From Neoroseomonas lacus (GTDB lineage: Bacteria > Pseudomonadota > Alphaproteobacteria > Acetobacterales > Acetobacteraceae), in assembly GCF_014644535.1 (NCBI RefSeq), contig NZ_BMKW01000002.1:211034-275033 (forward strand): a DNA stretch of 64,000 bases, given 5' to 3'. How positions within the stretch are numbered: the stretch's first letter is position 1; every line of letters starts with the position of its first letter. The notes beneath the pieces were generated by a model that was given only the letters and a program-made list of their open reading frames with translations, was not told where the DNA came from and did not search any database. The position numbers were made by a program, and so were the translations under genes. Shown in pieces: positions 26,486 through 35,771 of the stretch.

Positions 26486-27904
26486 TCAGATATGCACCGC
26501 CTTGTCCCACGCCGCGAGCGCCGCTTCCTTCACCGCCTCGTTCAGCGACGGATGCGCGTGGCTGGTCCGCGCCACATCCTCGGCGCTCGCGCCGAACTCG
26601 ATGGCCAGCGCGACCTCGGCGATCAGCGTCCCGGCATCCGGCCCGATGATATGCGCGCCGAGCACCTTGTCCGTCGCCTTGTCGGCGAGGATCTTCACGA
26701 AGCCATCGGTCGCCCCCATCGCCCGCGCGCGGCCATTGGCCGTGAAGGGGAATTTGCCGACCTTGTAGGCCACGCCAGCGGCCTTCAGGGCTTCCTCGGT
26801 CGCGCCGACGGCGGCGACTTCCGGCCACGTGTAAACGACACCCGGAATGGCATCGTAATTGATGTGCGGCTTCTGCCCGACCAGCATTTCGGCCAGCGCA
26901 TAGCCTTCATCCTCGGCCTTGTGGGCCAGCATCGCGCCGGTGATGGCGTCGCCGATCGCGTAGATGCCCGGGATGCTGGTGGCAAAATGCGCATCGGTCT
27001 TCACGCGCCCGCGCTCATCCAGCGCCACCCCCACGGCGTCGAGGCCGAGCGCCTCGACATAGGGCCGCCGGCCGATCGCCAGCAGCACGACATCGGCGCG
27101 CAGTTCCTCCGCCTCGCCACCCGCGGCGGGCTGCACCTTCAGCGTCACGCCCGTGTCGTCAGCGACCGCGCTGGTCACCTTCGACTTCAGGCGGAACTTG
27201 AAGCCCTGCTTGGTCAGCAGGCGCTCGAACTGCTTGCGCACCTCGCCATCCATGCCGGGCAGGATGCCGTCAAGGAATTCGACCACCGTCACCTCGGCAC
27301 CGAGGCGCCGCCAGACCGAACCCAGTTCCAACCCAATGACGCCGCCGCCGATCACCACCATCGACTTCGGCACCTCGGCCAGTTCCAGAGCGCCGGTCGA
27401 GGTGACGATGCGCTTCTCATCGACCTCGACGCCGCGCAGCGGGGTGGATTCCGAACCAGTCGCGATGACGATGCTCTTCGCCGCGTAGTCGGTGCCGGCG
27501 ACGTTCACCACGCCCGGCGTTTCCTGGTCCGCGCGCCCGGGGGGCGCGACAATGCGCCCCTCGCCCTTCAGCCAGGTGACCTTGTTCTTCTTGAACAGGA
27601 ACTCGACGCCCTTGACGTTGGCCGAGACGACCTCGCCCTTGCGCACCTGCATCTTGGCGAGGTCCAGCCCGACCTGACCGACGATGATGCCCTGCTCGGC
27701 CAAGTGGTGCGTCGTCTCCTCGAACACCTCGGAGGAATGCAGCAGCGCCTTGGACGGGATGCAGCCGATGTTGAGACAGGTGCCGCCGAGCGTCTCGCGC
27801 TTCTCGACGCAGGCGACCCTCAGCCCGAGCTGGGCCGCGCGAATGGCGCAGACATAGCCACCAGGGCCGGCGCCGATGACGATGACATCGAAAGTTTCGG
27901 GCAT
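26486..27904 (-). CDS. lpdA: Dihydrolipoyl dehydrogenase (E3)
   Basis: The 472-residue FAD enzyme reoxidises dihydrolipoamide in the 2-oxoacid dehydrogenase and glycine cleavage complexes, using NAD+. The FAD site [17 protein letters not shown] is at residues 11-27. The redox disulfide is [12 protein letters not shown] (C43, C48), the NAD site is [13 protein letters not shown], and the C-terminal [10 protein letters not shown] supplies the catalytic His-Glu pair. Length is typical. No E1 or E2 gene is adjacent in the window. It is divergent from a Bug-protein gene. Confidence 0.95.
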   Translation of the reverse strand: MPETFDVIVIGAGPGGYVCAIRAAQLGLRVACVEKRETLGGTCLNIGCIPSKALLHSSEVFEETTHHLAEQGIIVGQVGLDLAKMQVRKGEVVSANVKGVEFLFKKNKVTWLKGEGRIVAPPGRADQETPGVVNVAGTDYAAKSIVIATGSESTPLRGVEVDEKRIVTSTGALELAEVPKSMVVIGGGVIGLELGSVWRRLGAEVTVVEFLDGILPGMDGEVRKQFERLLTKQGFKFRLKSKVTSAVADDTGVTLKVQPAAGGEAEELRADVVLLAIGRRPYVEALGLDAVGVALDERGRVKTDAHFATSIPGIYAIGDAITGAMLAHKAEDEGYALAEMLVGQKPHINYDAIPGVVYTWPEVAAVGATEEALKAAGVAYKVGKFPFTANGRARAMGATDGFVKILADKATDKVLGAHIIGPDAGTLIAEVALAIEFGASAEDVARTSHAHPSLNEAVKEAALAAWDKAVHI

Positions 27905-28075
27905 GAACTGGTGTCCTGCGCTCGGGGTTCCGTTGAGGCGGGCGGAAACTGCCCCTCCCGCGCTGCGGGATCAAGGCTCGGAAAAGCCTTGGGTGCCGTG
28001 CCGGGCCTTGCTTATCCTGCTTTCCGTGTGGGCCGGCGCCATCAGATGCGCCGCCCGGAGGAGGAAGACAATCCA

Positions 28076-29074
28076 ATGAACGACCGGGAATCCCGCGCCG
28101 TCCCCATGACGCGCCGCCTGCTGGTCCTGTCCGGCGCGGCCACAATCGCCATGCCGGCCATCGCCCGGGCCCAGGGGCGCTATCCGGACCGGCCCATCCA
28201 GCTCGTGGTGCCCTGGCCGGCCGGCGGGTCGGCCGATGTGCAGTTGCGCTCGATCGGCGACCTCGCGGGCCGCGCCATCGGCCAGCCTGTGGTGATTCAG
28301 AACCGGCCGGGCGCCGGCGGCACGCTGGGCCCGCTCTCGGTCGCCCAGCAGGGCCGCCCCGATGGCTACACTCTCACCCAGATGCACCTCTCGGTGCTGC
28401 GCCGCCCCTGGATGATGCGGACCCCGCAATGGGACCCGGTGGCGGATTTCACCCACATCATCGGCATGACCGGCTGGCTGTTCGGCTGCGCCGTGAAGGC
28501 CGACAGCCCGTTCCAGACCTGGCCGCAGATGATCGCCTATGCCCGCGCCAATCCGGGCAAGCTGACCTTCACCACCTCGGGCATCGGCACCACCAACCAT
28601 CTGGCGATGGAGACCATCCAGGAAAAGGACGGCGTGCAACTCACCCACGTCCCCTATCGCGGCTCCAACGAAGCCGTCACCGCGGTGCTCGCCGGCCAGG
28701 TGGACATGGTCTGCGACAGCTCGACCTGGGCGCCTTTCGTCGAGAACAACCAGATGCGCGCCTTGTCGGTCTGGACCGCCGAGCGGGTGCGCCGCTTCCC
28801 CACCGTGCCGACGCTGGTGGAACTTGGCTACGACCTGACCGTGACCTCGCCCTATGGCGTCAGTGGCCCGAAGGGGATGGATGAAGGCGTCGTCCGCGTC
28901 CTGCACGACGTCATGAAGGACGCTCTCATGACGCCGGAGAACACCGAAGTGCGGTCGCGCTTCGACATGCCGCTCGTCTATCAGGACACCCAGACCTACC
29001 GCGCCTTCATCGCCGAGCGGACCGAATACGAGAAGGCGATGGTACGGCGCCTGAATCTGAGCCTCGACGGCTGA
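28076..29074 (+). CDS. Tripartite tricarboxylate transporter substrate-binding protein (Bug/TctC)
   Basis: The 332-residue periplasmic binding protein has a signal peptide with twin arginine (MTRRLLVLSGAATIAMP, cleaved near ARA-Q). It carries the family motif YPDRPIQLVVPWPAGGSADV, NRPGAGG around 90-100, PDGYT, and HVPYRGSNEAVTAVLAGQVD. Bug proteins bind carboxylates and usually deliver them to TctA/TctB; no permease lies here. ATG 28076 follows GGAGGAGGAAG. A paralogue follows after 10 bp, so the two form a unit. Confidence 0.92.
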   Translation: MNDRESRAVPMTRRLLVLSGAATIAMPAIARAQGRYPDRPIQLVVPWPAGGSADVQLRSIGDLAGRAIGQPVVIQNRPGAGGTLGPLSVAQQGRPDGYTLTQMHLSVLRRPWMMRTPQWDPVADFTHIIGMTGWLFGCAVKADSPFQTWPQMIAYARANPGKLTFTTSGIGTTNHLAMETIQEKDGVQLTHVPYRGSNEAVTAVLAGQVDMVCDSSTWAPFVENNQMRALSVWTAERVRRFPTVPTLVELGYDLTVTSPYGVSGPKGMDEGVVRVLHDVMKDALMTPENTEVRSRFDMPLVYQDTQTYRAFIAERTEYEKAMVRRLNLSLDG

Positions 29075-29084
29075 GCGGCGCGCC

Positions 29085-30050
29085 ATGATCCAGCGACGCC
29101 TCCTGCTCGCCGGCGCGGCGCTGCCGCTGCTGGCGCGGCCTTCGCTCGGCCAGGGGCGGTTCCCCAACCGCCCGGTCCGCTTCCTCATCCCCTGGGCGCC
29201 GGGTGGCGTGCTCGACGGCTTCATCCGCCTGCAGGGCGAGATGTTCCAGCAGGAATTCGGCCAGCCGCTGATCGTCGAGAATCGGCCCGGCGCGCGCGGC
29301 ACGCTGGCGGCGCGCGCGCTGCTCTCGGGCACCAGGCCCGATGGCTACACCATCGCGCATCATCATCTTTCGGTGATCCGCTATCCCTTCCTGACCAAGC
29401 AGCCGAGCTGGGACCCGGTCAACGACTTCACCTACATCATGCAGCAGACCGGCTTCGTATTCGGCCATGTGGTGCACCCGGCCTCGGGCTGGAACTCGCT
29501 GGCCGACATGTGGGCGGCCGCCCGCGCCCGGCCCGGGGCGCTCACCTACGGAACCTCGGGCGTCGCCACCACCAACCACCTGGCGATGGAGGAACTGTGC
29601 GAGAAGGAAGGCGTGCAGATGCTGCACGTTCCCTATCGCGGGACCTCGGAGAACATCACCGCGATCCTGGCGCGACAGCTCGACTGCATCGCCAACGCCA
29701 ATTCCTGGGCGCCGAATGTCGAGGCCGGGCAATTGAAGCTGCTCGCGGTCTGGACACGCACCAGACTGCGCTCCTTCCCCGATGCGCCGACGCTCTCCGA
29801 ACTCGGCTACGGCATGGTGGTGACCTCGCCCTACGGCGTCGCCGGGCCGAAGGGGATGGAGCCGGAGGTGACCGAGTTCCTCCATCAGGCCTTCCACCGC
29901 ATGCAGCAGAGCGACCGCATACAGGCCTACATGGCGCAGAACGACATGCCGGATGAATATCTCGGCCCGGCGGACTACCTGGCCTTCGCCCGCGAACGGG
30001 CGGTGTATGAACAGCGGATGGTGACGCGGCTCAACCTCAGCATCGACTGA
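29085..30050 (+). CDS. Bug/TctC-family substrate-binding protein, second in tandem
   Basis: The 321-residue protein has a short signal peptide (about 1-22, ending LGQ), then FPNRPVRFLIPWAPGGVLDG, NRPGARGTL, PDGYTI and HVPYRGTSENITAILARQ, the standard Bug layout. It is clearly related to the protein encoded just upstream, sharing TTNHLAME and VTSPYGV-GPKGM segments, so a tandem duplication followed by divergence is likely. No permease gene is near, so the uptake partner must be encoded elsewhere. Confidence 0.92.
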   Translation: MIQRRLLLAGAALPLLARPSLGQGRFPNRPVRFLIPWAPGGVLDGFIRLQGEMFQQEFGQPLIVENRPGARGTLAARALLSGTRPDGYTIAHHHLSVIRYPFLTKQPSWDPVNDFTYIMQQTGFVFGHVVHPASGWNSLADMWAAARARPGALTYGTSGVATTNHLAMEELCEKEGVQMLHVPYRGTSENITAILARQLDCIANANSWAPNVEAGQLKLLAVWTRTRLRSFPDAPTLSELGYGMVVTSPYGVAGPKGMEPEVTEFLHQAFHRMQQSDRIQAYMAQNDMPDEYLGPADYLAFARERAVYEQRMVTRLNLSID

Positions 30051-30058
30051 CGCATGGC

Positions 30059-30081
30059 CTGGAGGGGCGGCGCCCCTCCAG
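30059..30081. terminator. Bidirectional terminator hairpin
   Basis: CTGGAGGGGC (30059-30068) and GCCCCTCCAG (30072-30081) form a perfect 10-bp stem with a 3-base loop between the convergent Bug and CBS genes. Confidence 0.65.
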
Positions 30082-30087
30082 CGCTCG

Positions 30088-30780
30088 TCACGGCACGCCG
30101 AGCATGATCGCCGGCGGCGGTGTGGTATCGAAGATTACCTGCTTCACCCCCGGCACGCCCTCGGCGAGCACACGCAGCGCGACCGCCGCCTGCTGCCCCA
30201 GGAAGCCGTGGAAGGTGACGACGCCATCCTTCACCGCGGGAAACACGAAGCGCGTGCTGATCCAGGATTCGGCGGCCATGCGGGCGAATAATTCCCGCCG
30301 GATGCGCGGGTCGGAGGCATCCTCCGCCGCGCCCGAGGCGACCGGCGCCATCACCGCGCGCAACAGGTCGGCACGCGAGACGACGCCCACCAACTGCTTG
30401 CCGCGCAGCACCGGCACGCGACGGATGCGCCTGCTCTCCAGGAGATGCGCCACTTCCTCGACCGTCGCCTCCTCGGAGACCGTCGCGAGGTCCGTGCTCA
30501 TCACGTCGCGCACCAGACGCCCATGCGCGCGGGCATAGGCGATCGCCTGATCCGCATTGGCGCCGAGCAGTGCCGCGAAGAAGGAGGCCGGCTTGTCCTC
30601 CTTGGCCGAGAGGCGCCGCATCAGGTCGCCATCCGTCACTAGCCCGACCAGCTGCCCGGCTGCATCGACCACCGGCAGGCCGGAGATGGCCCGTTCAGCC
30701 ATCAGCGCCGCCACGGCCTCGAGCGGCGTCTCCGGCGGCACCGTCACGGGGTCGGTGGTCATGATGTCGCGTGCGCGCAT
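30088..30780 (-). CDS. CBS-pair and BON domain protein
   Basis: The 230-residue cytoplasmic protein has two CBS motifs: residues 5-60 (MTTDPVTVPPETPLEAVAAL, VGLVTDGDL) and 92-145 (MSTDLATVSEEATVEEV, VGVVSRADLL). A BON-like domain follows at about 155-225, with VKDGVVTFHGFL. CBS pairs bind adenine nucleotides and sense energy state; BON often binds lipid or phosphate. ATG 30780 follows GGAGGAAG; the upstream extension in the frame is not needed. Confidence 0.88.
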   Translation of the reverse strand: MRARDIMTTDPVTVPPETPLEAVAALMAERAISGLPVVDAAGQLVGLVTDGDLMRRLSAKEDKPASFFAALLGANADQAIAYARAHGRLVRDVMSTDLATVSEEATVEEVAHLLESRRIRRVPVLRGKQLVGVVSRADLLRAVMAPVASGAAEDASDPRIRRELFARMAAESWISTRFVFPAVKDGVVTFHGFLGQQAAVALRVLAEGVPGVKQVIFDTTPPPAIMLGVP

Positions 30781-30983
30781 GGCTTCCTCCAACGTCAGGG
30801 CGGCTTCCGTTCGCTCCGGCTCACGGATTGCGCCCCAGGCTATTGTTCTTGCGAGCATCTTCACCCGATCAGGCGATTTGACCCGACCGGGATCCGCTCC
30901 GGTCACGCCAGGATGGCGCGCCGCACGGCCGGCAACCTTGACGCGGATCAAGAAGATCCGCCCCCGGGCCGCGACGCCTCGTC

Positions 30984-31943
30984 TCAACCCGCCTCGATAT
31001 GCGCCTCGCGCACCAGCCGACCCATCAGCGCCCGCTGTTCCTCGAGATACCGCGCGAAGACCACCGGGTCGGTGCCGATCGGCAGCGCGCCGAGCGTCGC
31101 CAGCCGCTGGCGGACCGTCTCATCCGCCAGCGCGTGCTTCGCCGCTTCATACAGCCGCTGCACAACCGGCGCTGGCGTGCCGGCGGGGGCATAAAGGCCG
31201 TTCCACTCATTCAGCTCGAAGCCCGCGAAGCCCTGCTCGGCGATGGTCTGCACATCCGGCAGCGGCGCGATGCGCTCCTTCGTGGTGACGCCGAGCGCCA
31301 CCAACTGCCCGTCGCGCACTAGCTGCAGCGTCGATGACACCGTGCCGAACACGAAGGCGATGTTGCCGCCCAGCAGGTCCTGCAGGGCCGGGGTGCCGCC
31401 ACGATACGGCACATGGGTGATGTCGAGCCCAGCACGGTTGAGGAACATGGCCGCCGCCAGGTGCGCCGCGGTCGCATTGCCCGAGGAACCATAGGACAGC
31501 GTCCCCGTGCGGCTCCGCGCCCAGGTGACGAATTCCGGCACGGTCTTGGCCGGGCAATGGCGCGGGTTCACCGCAAGGATCTGCGGCAGCACCACCACCT
31601 GGCTGATCGGCGCGAAGGCCGTCGCGTAGTCGAAGGCCAGGCCCCGGATCAGGTACTGGTTCACCGTATGGGCCATGGCGTCGATCATGATGGTCTGGCC
31701 ATCCGGCGCGCTGCGGGCGACCTCCCCCGCGCCGATCGATCCGCCCGCGCCGCCCCGATTCTCAACCACCACCGCCTGACCGAGAAAGGCCCCCATCGGC
31801 GTCGCGAGCAGGCGGGAGGTGGTGTCGACGCCGCCCCCCGGCGGATACGGCGCGACCAGGCGGATCGGCCGCACGGGCGTCCAGGGCGCCTGGGCGAGGG
31901 CAGGCGTGGCGATGGTGGCGGCGAGCAGGGCGCGGCGAAACAT
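30984..31943 (-). CDS. Bug/TctC-family substrate-binding protein, third
   Basis: The 319-residue protein has a signal peptide (1-18, ending ALAQ) and the Bug motifs RPIRLVAPYPPGGGVDTTSR, ENRGGAGGSIGAGEVA and HVPYRGGTPALQDLLGG. It is more distant from the two genes at 28-30 kb than they are from each other. RBS GGGAGGACAACC precedes ATG 31943. The gene stands alone, with no TctA/TctB permease. Confidence 0.92.
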   Translation of the reverse strand: MFRRALLAATIATPALAQAPWTPVRPIRLVAPYPPGGGVDTTSRLLATPMGAFLGQAVVVENRGGAGGSIGAGEVARSAPDGQTIMIDAMAHTVNQYLIRGLAFDYATAFAPISQVVVLPQILAVNPRHCPAKTVPEFVTWARSRTGTLSYGSSGNATAAHLAAAMFLNRAGLDITHVPYRGGTPALQDLLGGNIAFVFGTVSSTLQLVRDGQLVALGVTTKERIAPLPDVQTIAEQGFAGFELNEWNGLYAPAGTPAPVVQRLYEAAKHALADETVRQRLATLGALPIGTDPVVFARYLEEQRALMGRLVREAHIEAG

Positions 31944-32175
31944 GTGGTTGTCCTCCCGGTGATGGGAATTTCATGCCCCGCCGCGCCGCGACTGTCGAGG
32001 CGAATGGCCGGGCCAGGCGGCGTGAACGCAACCGCGCGCCACATGCTCCTGTGCCGCCCTGGCAGCCAGCCGGGCCGTGACCGGTGTCCGGGGCCATGAC
32101 GGGGTTCCCCTGCCGGTGAAGCGCGCCATGGTGTACCGGCGGCCTGCATGGATCGCGCGGCGATCCGGGGGCAAT

Positions 32176-33522
32176 ATGGCGGGCATGGCCAACCCCCCGC
32201 CCTCAATACCCGACCTGTTCGGCGCCACCGACGAACCCGCGACCGAGGCCCGAAACGCCGCACGCCCCCTTGCCGACCGGCTGCGCCCGCGCGTGCTGGC
32301 GGAGGTGGTCGGCCAGGACCAACTCCTCGGCCCGGAGGGCGCCATCGCCCGCATGCTCGAGCGTGGCTCGCTCGCCTCCCTGATCCTGTGGGGCCCGCCG
32401 GGTGTCGGCAAGACCACCATCGCCCGCCTGCTGGCCGAGGCCGCCGGGTTGCGTTTCACCGCGCTGTCGGCGGTGTTCTCGGGTGTCGCGGACCTCAAGC
32501 GCGCCTTCGACGAAGCCCGCGCCCGCAAGTCGAACGGCCAGGGCACGCTGCTCTTCGTCGATGAGATCCACCGCTTCAACCGCGCCCAGCAGGACGGCTT
32601 CCTGCCGGTGGTCGAGGACGGCACCGTCACGCTGGTCGGTGCGACCACCGAAAATCCGTCCTTCGCGCTGAACGGCGCGCTGCTGTCACGCTGCCAGGTG
32701 ATGGTGCTCAAGCGGCTGGACGACGCCGCGCTCGACCTGCTGCTGGCGCGCGCGGAAGAGGAGACCGGCCGCTCCTTGCCCTTGCTGCCCGACGCGCGCG
32801 TCACGCTGCGCGCCATGGCCGATGGCGATGGCCGCTACCTACTCAACATGGCCGAGCAGCTCTTCGCGCTGCCGGAACGCACGAAGCCGCTCGACGCCGC
32901 CGCGCTCTCCACGCTGCTGGCCAAGCGTGCCGCGCTCTACGACAAGGATCGGGAGGAGCACTACAACCTCATCTCCGCCCTACATAAGTCGATGCGCGGC
33001 TCGGACCCAGATGCGGCGCTGTACTGGCTCGCCCGCATGCTCACCGGCGGCGAGGATCCACGCTACATCGCCCGCCGCCTGACGCGCTTCGCCGCCGAGG
33101 ATATCGGCATGGCCGACCCACGCCTGCTGCCCTTCGCCATCGCAGCCTGGGAGACCTATGAGCGGATGGGCTCGCCCGAGGGCGAATTGGCGCTGGCGCA
33201 GCTCGTGGTGCATCTGGCGACGGCGCCGAAATCCAACGCGGTCTATACGGCCTTCGGCGCGGCGATGCGCGCGGCGAAGGAAACCGGGTCGCTGATGCCG
33301 CCCAAGCACATCCTCAACGCGCCGACCAAGCTGATGAAGGAGATCGGCTACGGCAGCGGCTACGAATACGACCACGATGCGGATGAAGCCTTCTCGGGCC
33401 AGAACTACTTCCCCGAGGAGATGGCGCGGCAGGCCTTCTACCGCCCGACCGATCGCGGGGCGGAGGCCGCGATCGGCGAACGCATGGCGCGATGGGAGGA
33501 GATGCGCCGCCGCCGCCGCTGA
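32176..33522 (+). CDS. rarA: Replication-associated recombination protein A (RarA/MgsA AAA+ ATPase)
   Basis: The 448-residue AAA+ protein has Walker A GPPGVGKT (73-80), Walker B LLFVDEIHRF, the sensor-1 ATTENPSF region, and the RarA C-terminal domain with EDIGMADPRLL and the PPKHILNAPT and YEYDHDADEAF signatures. RarA acts at stalled forks, separating strands at DNA ends. ATG 32176 follows a GGGGGC stretch; ATG 32185 is a close alternative. It is divergent from the Bug gene and convergent with the YopT-like cluster. Confidence 0.95.
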   Translation: MAGMANPPPSIPDLFGATDEPATEARNAARPLADRLRPRVLAEVVGQDQLLGPEGAIARMLERGSLASLILWGPPGVGKTTIARLLAEAAGLRFTALSAVFSGVADLKRAFDEARARKSNGQGTLLFVDEIHRFNRAQQDGFLPVVEDGTVTLVGATTENPSFALNGALLSRCQVMVLKRLDDAALDLLLARAEEETGRSLPLLPDARVTLRAMADGDGRYLLNMAEQLFALPERTKPLDAAALSTLLAKRAALYDKDREEHYNLISALHKSMRGSDPDAALYWLARMLTGGEDPRYIARRLTRFAAEDIGMADPRLLPFAIAAWETYERMGSPEGELALAQLVVHLATAPKSNAVYTAFGAAMRAAKETGSLMPPKHILNAPTKLMKEIGYGSGYEYDHDADEAFSGQNYFPEEMARQAFYRPTDRGAEAAIGERMARWEEMRRRRR

Positions 33523-34185
33523 TCAGTCACGCTCGACCTGGAACTGGTCGAAATAGTTCACGCCCAGGAAGCTGCTCTCATAGGCGTCCATCACGCCTCG
33601 CAGGAAGGGCTGCATGTCGTCCGTCCCGATTCGGTATTCGCCCATGTTCGGGTCGAAGAAGTAGAAGTGCCGGTTGAACCCGAGCCCGAACGTCCCGTGC
33701 GACATGCAGGATGCGACCATGTGCGCCGCGCCGCCGCCCGCCGTGGACAGGCCCATGTTGTACAGGCAATAGGCGCCCGAGGAACTCGCCCCATCGACAA
33801 GCGCGTCCATCGAGACCGGGCTTGGATTGTCGAGCACCGACCCGCCGACGATCCGCAGCACATGCGTCGCGAGCGAATCACCGAACCAGCCGCGGTACAG
33901 GTCCTCGACACCGCCATCCGCGTCGCCCTTGGCCATCATGATGTCCTGGCTGCGCCCGCCGAAGCGGAAGCCGCCATGGCTGACCGGCGCCTGCTTGCGC
34001 TGCTCGGGCGGTTTCGTCGTGGTAAATCATGCGTCGCGCCGCCCAGATCATCGACAGGCCGCAACAGATGCCCTGCCGCTTTCCGTCGGTCAGCCGCGCG
34101 TTAACAGCGCCTGGGACTCCTGGTCGTTCCCGAGGATCGTGCCCTGGTTCATGTCGAAGGTCTTGGTATAGCCACGAACGTCCAT
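33523..34185 (-). pseudogene. YopT-like (C58) cysteine protease homologue, copy 1, two frameshifts
   Basis: The reading starts at ATG 34185 (MDVRGYTKTFDMNQG), parallel to the starts of the two intact copies. Near 34101 the frame breaks: the ALYNAPLT stretch of copy 2 becomes a premature stop unless two bases are restored. It resumes as LTDGKRQGICCGLSMIWAARR, then breaks again near 34008 and continues to the conserved end FNRHFYFFDPNMGEYRIG. All three catalytic positions (Cys in GICCG, His in AAHMVAS, Asp in FFDPN) are still encoded. I see this as a recently inactivated gene, or as sequence error at two spots. Confidence 0.7.
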
Positions 34186-34286
34186 GGATCTGCTTTCCGG
34201 AACCAGGGAGCGGGATGAGCCGGTAGGCTAGGCTCAAACACAGTGCAACCTGGCGCGCATCGCCGGATCCCCATGCTGGTGGCAGG

Positions 34287-34946
34287 TCAGCCGCGTTCGA
34301 CCTCGAAGGCGGAGAAGTACGTCACGCCGGAGAAGGCGGCCTCATAGGCCTCGACCCATTTGGCGAGGAAGCTCTCACCGTCGCTCAGGCTGATGCGGTA
34401 CTCGCCCATGTTCGGGTCGAACAGGTAGAAATGCCGGTTCAGGCCGAGTGTCCCGCCTGAGGCATAGGAAGCCACCATGTGGGCGGCCGGACCCGACGCG
34501 GTGGTGAGCCCGATATTATAGAGGCAGTAGGCGCCCGAATGCTTGACCGTGGGCCAGATCGCCGAGGCGTCCCCGGCGCCCGAGGTGTGGTCGCAATTGA
34601 CGACCGACTTCGCGATGATCCGCAGCGCGTAGACCGCAAGCTGGTCACCGTGCATCGACTGGAAATATTCGGCCCAATTGCTGCCGACAACCCCGCCCAT
34701 GCCGTCCTGCGTCTTGCCGCCCCAGCGGAAGCCCGCGCCGGTGAACAGCGCCTGGTAGCGCTGCTCGGCGGATTCATCATGGAACATCATCCGCCGGGCC
34801 AGCCAGATCATCGAGAGCCCCGAACAGATGCCCTCGCGCTTGCCGTCCGTCAGCGGCGCATTGTAGAGCGCCTGAAACGTCTGGTCATTGCCGAGGACCT
34901 GTCCCTGGTCCATCGAGAACGTCTTCTTGTAGCCATCCACCTGCAT
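34287..34946 (-). CDS. YopT-like (C58) cysteine protease homologue, copy 2
   Basis: The 219-residue protein lacks a signal peptide and TM segments. Putative papain-like triad: C41 in GICSGLSMIW, H156 in AAHMVASYA and D177 in YLFDPNMGEY. The G-x-C-x-x-L-S-x-x-W motif and FDPN-x-GE are characteristic of the YopT/AvrPphB (C58) family, and C-to-H spacing of about 115 fits; the H-to-D gap (21) is a little longer. ATG 34946 follows GGGAGAAC. YopT and relatives cleave host or kinase targets after type III secretion, but no secretion genes are in the window. Target unknown. Confidence 0.6.
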   Translation of the reverse strand: MQVDGYKKTFSMDQGQVLGNDQTFQALYNAPLTDGKREGICSGLSMIWLARRMMFHDESAEQRYQALFTGAGFRWGGKTQDGMGGVVGSNWAEYFQSMHGDQLAVYALRIIAKSVVNCDHTSGAGDASAIWPTVKHSGAYCLYNIGLTTASGPAAHMVASYASGGTLGLNRHFYLFDPNMGEYRISLSDGESFLAKWVEAYEAAFSGVTYFSAFEVERG

Positions 34947-35017
34947 CGTCTGTTCTCCCTGGTCGCTTGATGCCGGGCGCCGAATGACGGCGCCTGAATG
35001 CGGGCAACCCTTGCCCG

Positions 35018-35680
35018 TCAGCCGTATTCCACCTCGAAGGACGCCAGCCACAGCACGCCAAGAAAAGTGTTGTCATAGGCCTTGAGCCAGGCCTCCACGA
35101 ACTTCGCGGTGTCGCCGGTGTCGATCTTGTATTCGCCCAGGTTCGGGTCGAAGAAATACAGGTGCCGGAAGAAGCCCATCTTCCCGCCCGAGGCATAGGA
35201 CGCGACCATGTGCCCGGCCGAACCGCCGGCCGTCTTCAGACCGATGTTCCACAGCCGATAGGTGCCCTTGTCCTTGACGTGCGGCGCGAAGTTCGCAGCC
35301 GCGCCGGCCAAGGTGGAGACATCGACCTCCACCGTGCTCTTGGGTGAAATCACCAGCGAATAGGCGCGCAGCGGCTCGCCATAGGCATGGTGGAAGAAGC
35401 TGTCCATGCTGCCGCCGGGGTCTCCGAGCGCCAGGTGCTGGTCCTGCGTCCTGCCGCCCCAGATGAAGGCGGCTTCGTTGAGCGCCGCCTCGCGCTTCTT
35501 GGCGTTGTCGTCAGGGAAGGTCATGGTCCGCGCCAGCCAGATCATCGACAGGCCGGTACAGATGCCACTCCGTTTTGGGTCGGTCAGCGGGGCGCCGTAC
35601 ATGGCCTGGAAGTTCTGGTCGTTGCTCAGGATCACGCCCTGGTCCATGGCAAACGTTTTCTTGTAACCTTCGACTTCCAT
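35018..35680 (-). CDS. YopT-like (C58) cysteine protease homologue, copy 3
   Basis: The 220-residue protein is colinear with copy 2. Putative triad C41 (GICTGLSMIWL), H157 (AGHMVASYA) and D178 (YFFDPNLGEY). All three copies share the opening GY-KTF-MDQG and an ending of F-VE. It is the first gene in transcription order, so an operon of three with 71 and about 100 bp spacers is likely. No signal peptide is visible. Family assignment rests on the three spaced motifs, not on overall similarity. Confidence 0.6.
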   Translation of the reverse strand: MEVEGYKKTFAMDQGVILSNDQNFQAMYGAPLTDPKRSGICTGLSMIWLARTMTFPDDNAKKREAALNEAAFIWGGRTQDQHLALGDPGGSMDSFFHHAYGEPLRAYSLVISPKSTVEVDVSTLAGAAANFAPHVKDKGTYRLWNIGLKTAGGSAGHMVASYASGGKMGFFRHLYFFDPNLGEYKIDTGDTAKFVEAWLKAYDNTFLGVLWLASFEVEYG

Positions 35681-35771
35681 GTTCCGGATGATCCCCTGTC
35701 CACCTTCGGCGGGAGGCTAGAAGCCTCGGCATGGAACGGCAACGGCACAGCGGAGCGATGACGGCCAACCT

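Noticed and set aside
35681-35771. Fluoride riboswitch before crcB
   Set aside because: The 91-bp leader lacks the conserved fluoride aptamer stems and core sequence; a loose GATGACGG match is not enough.
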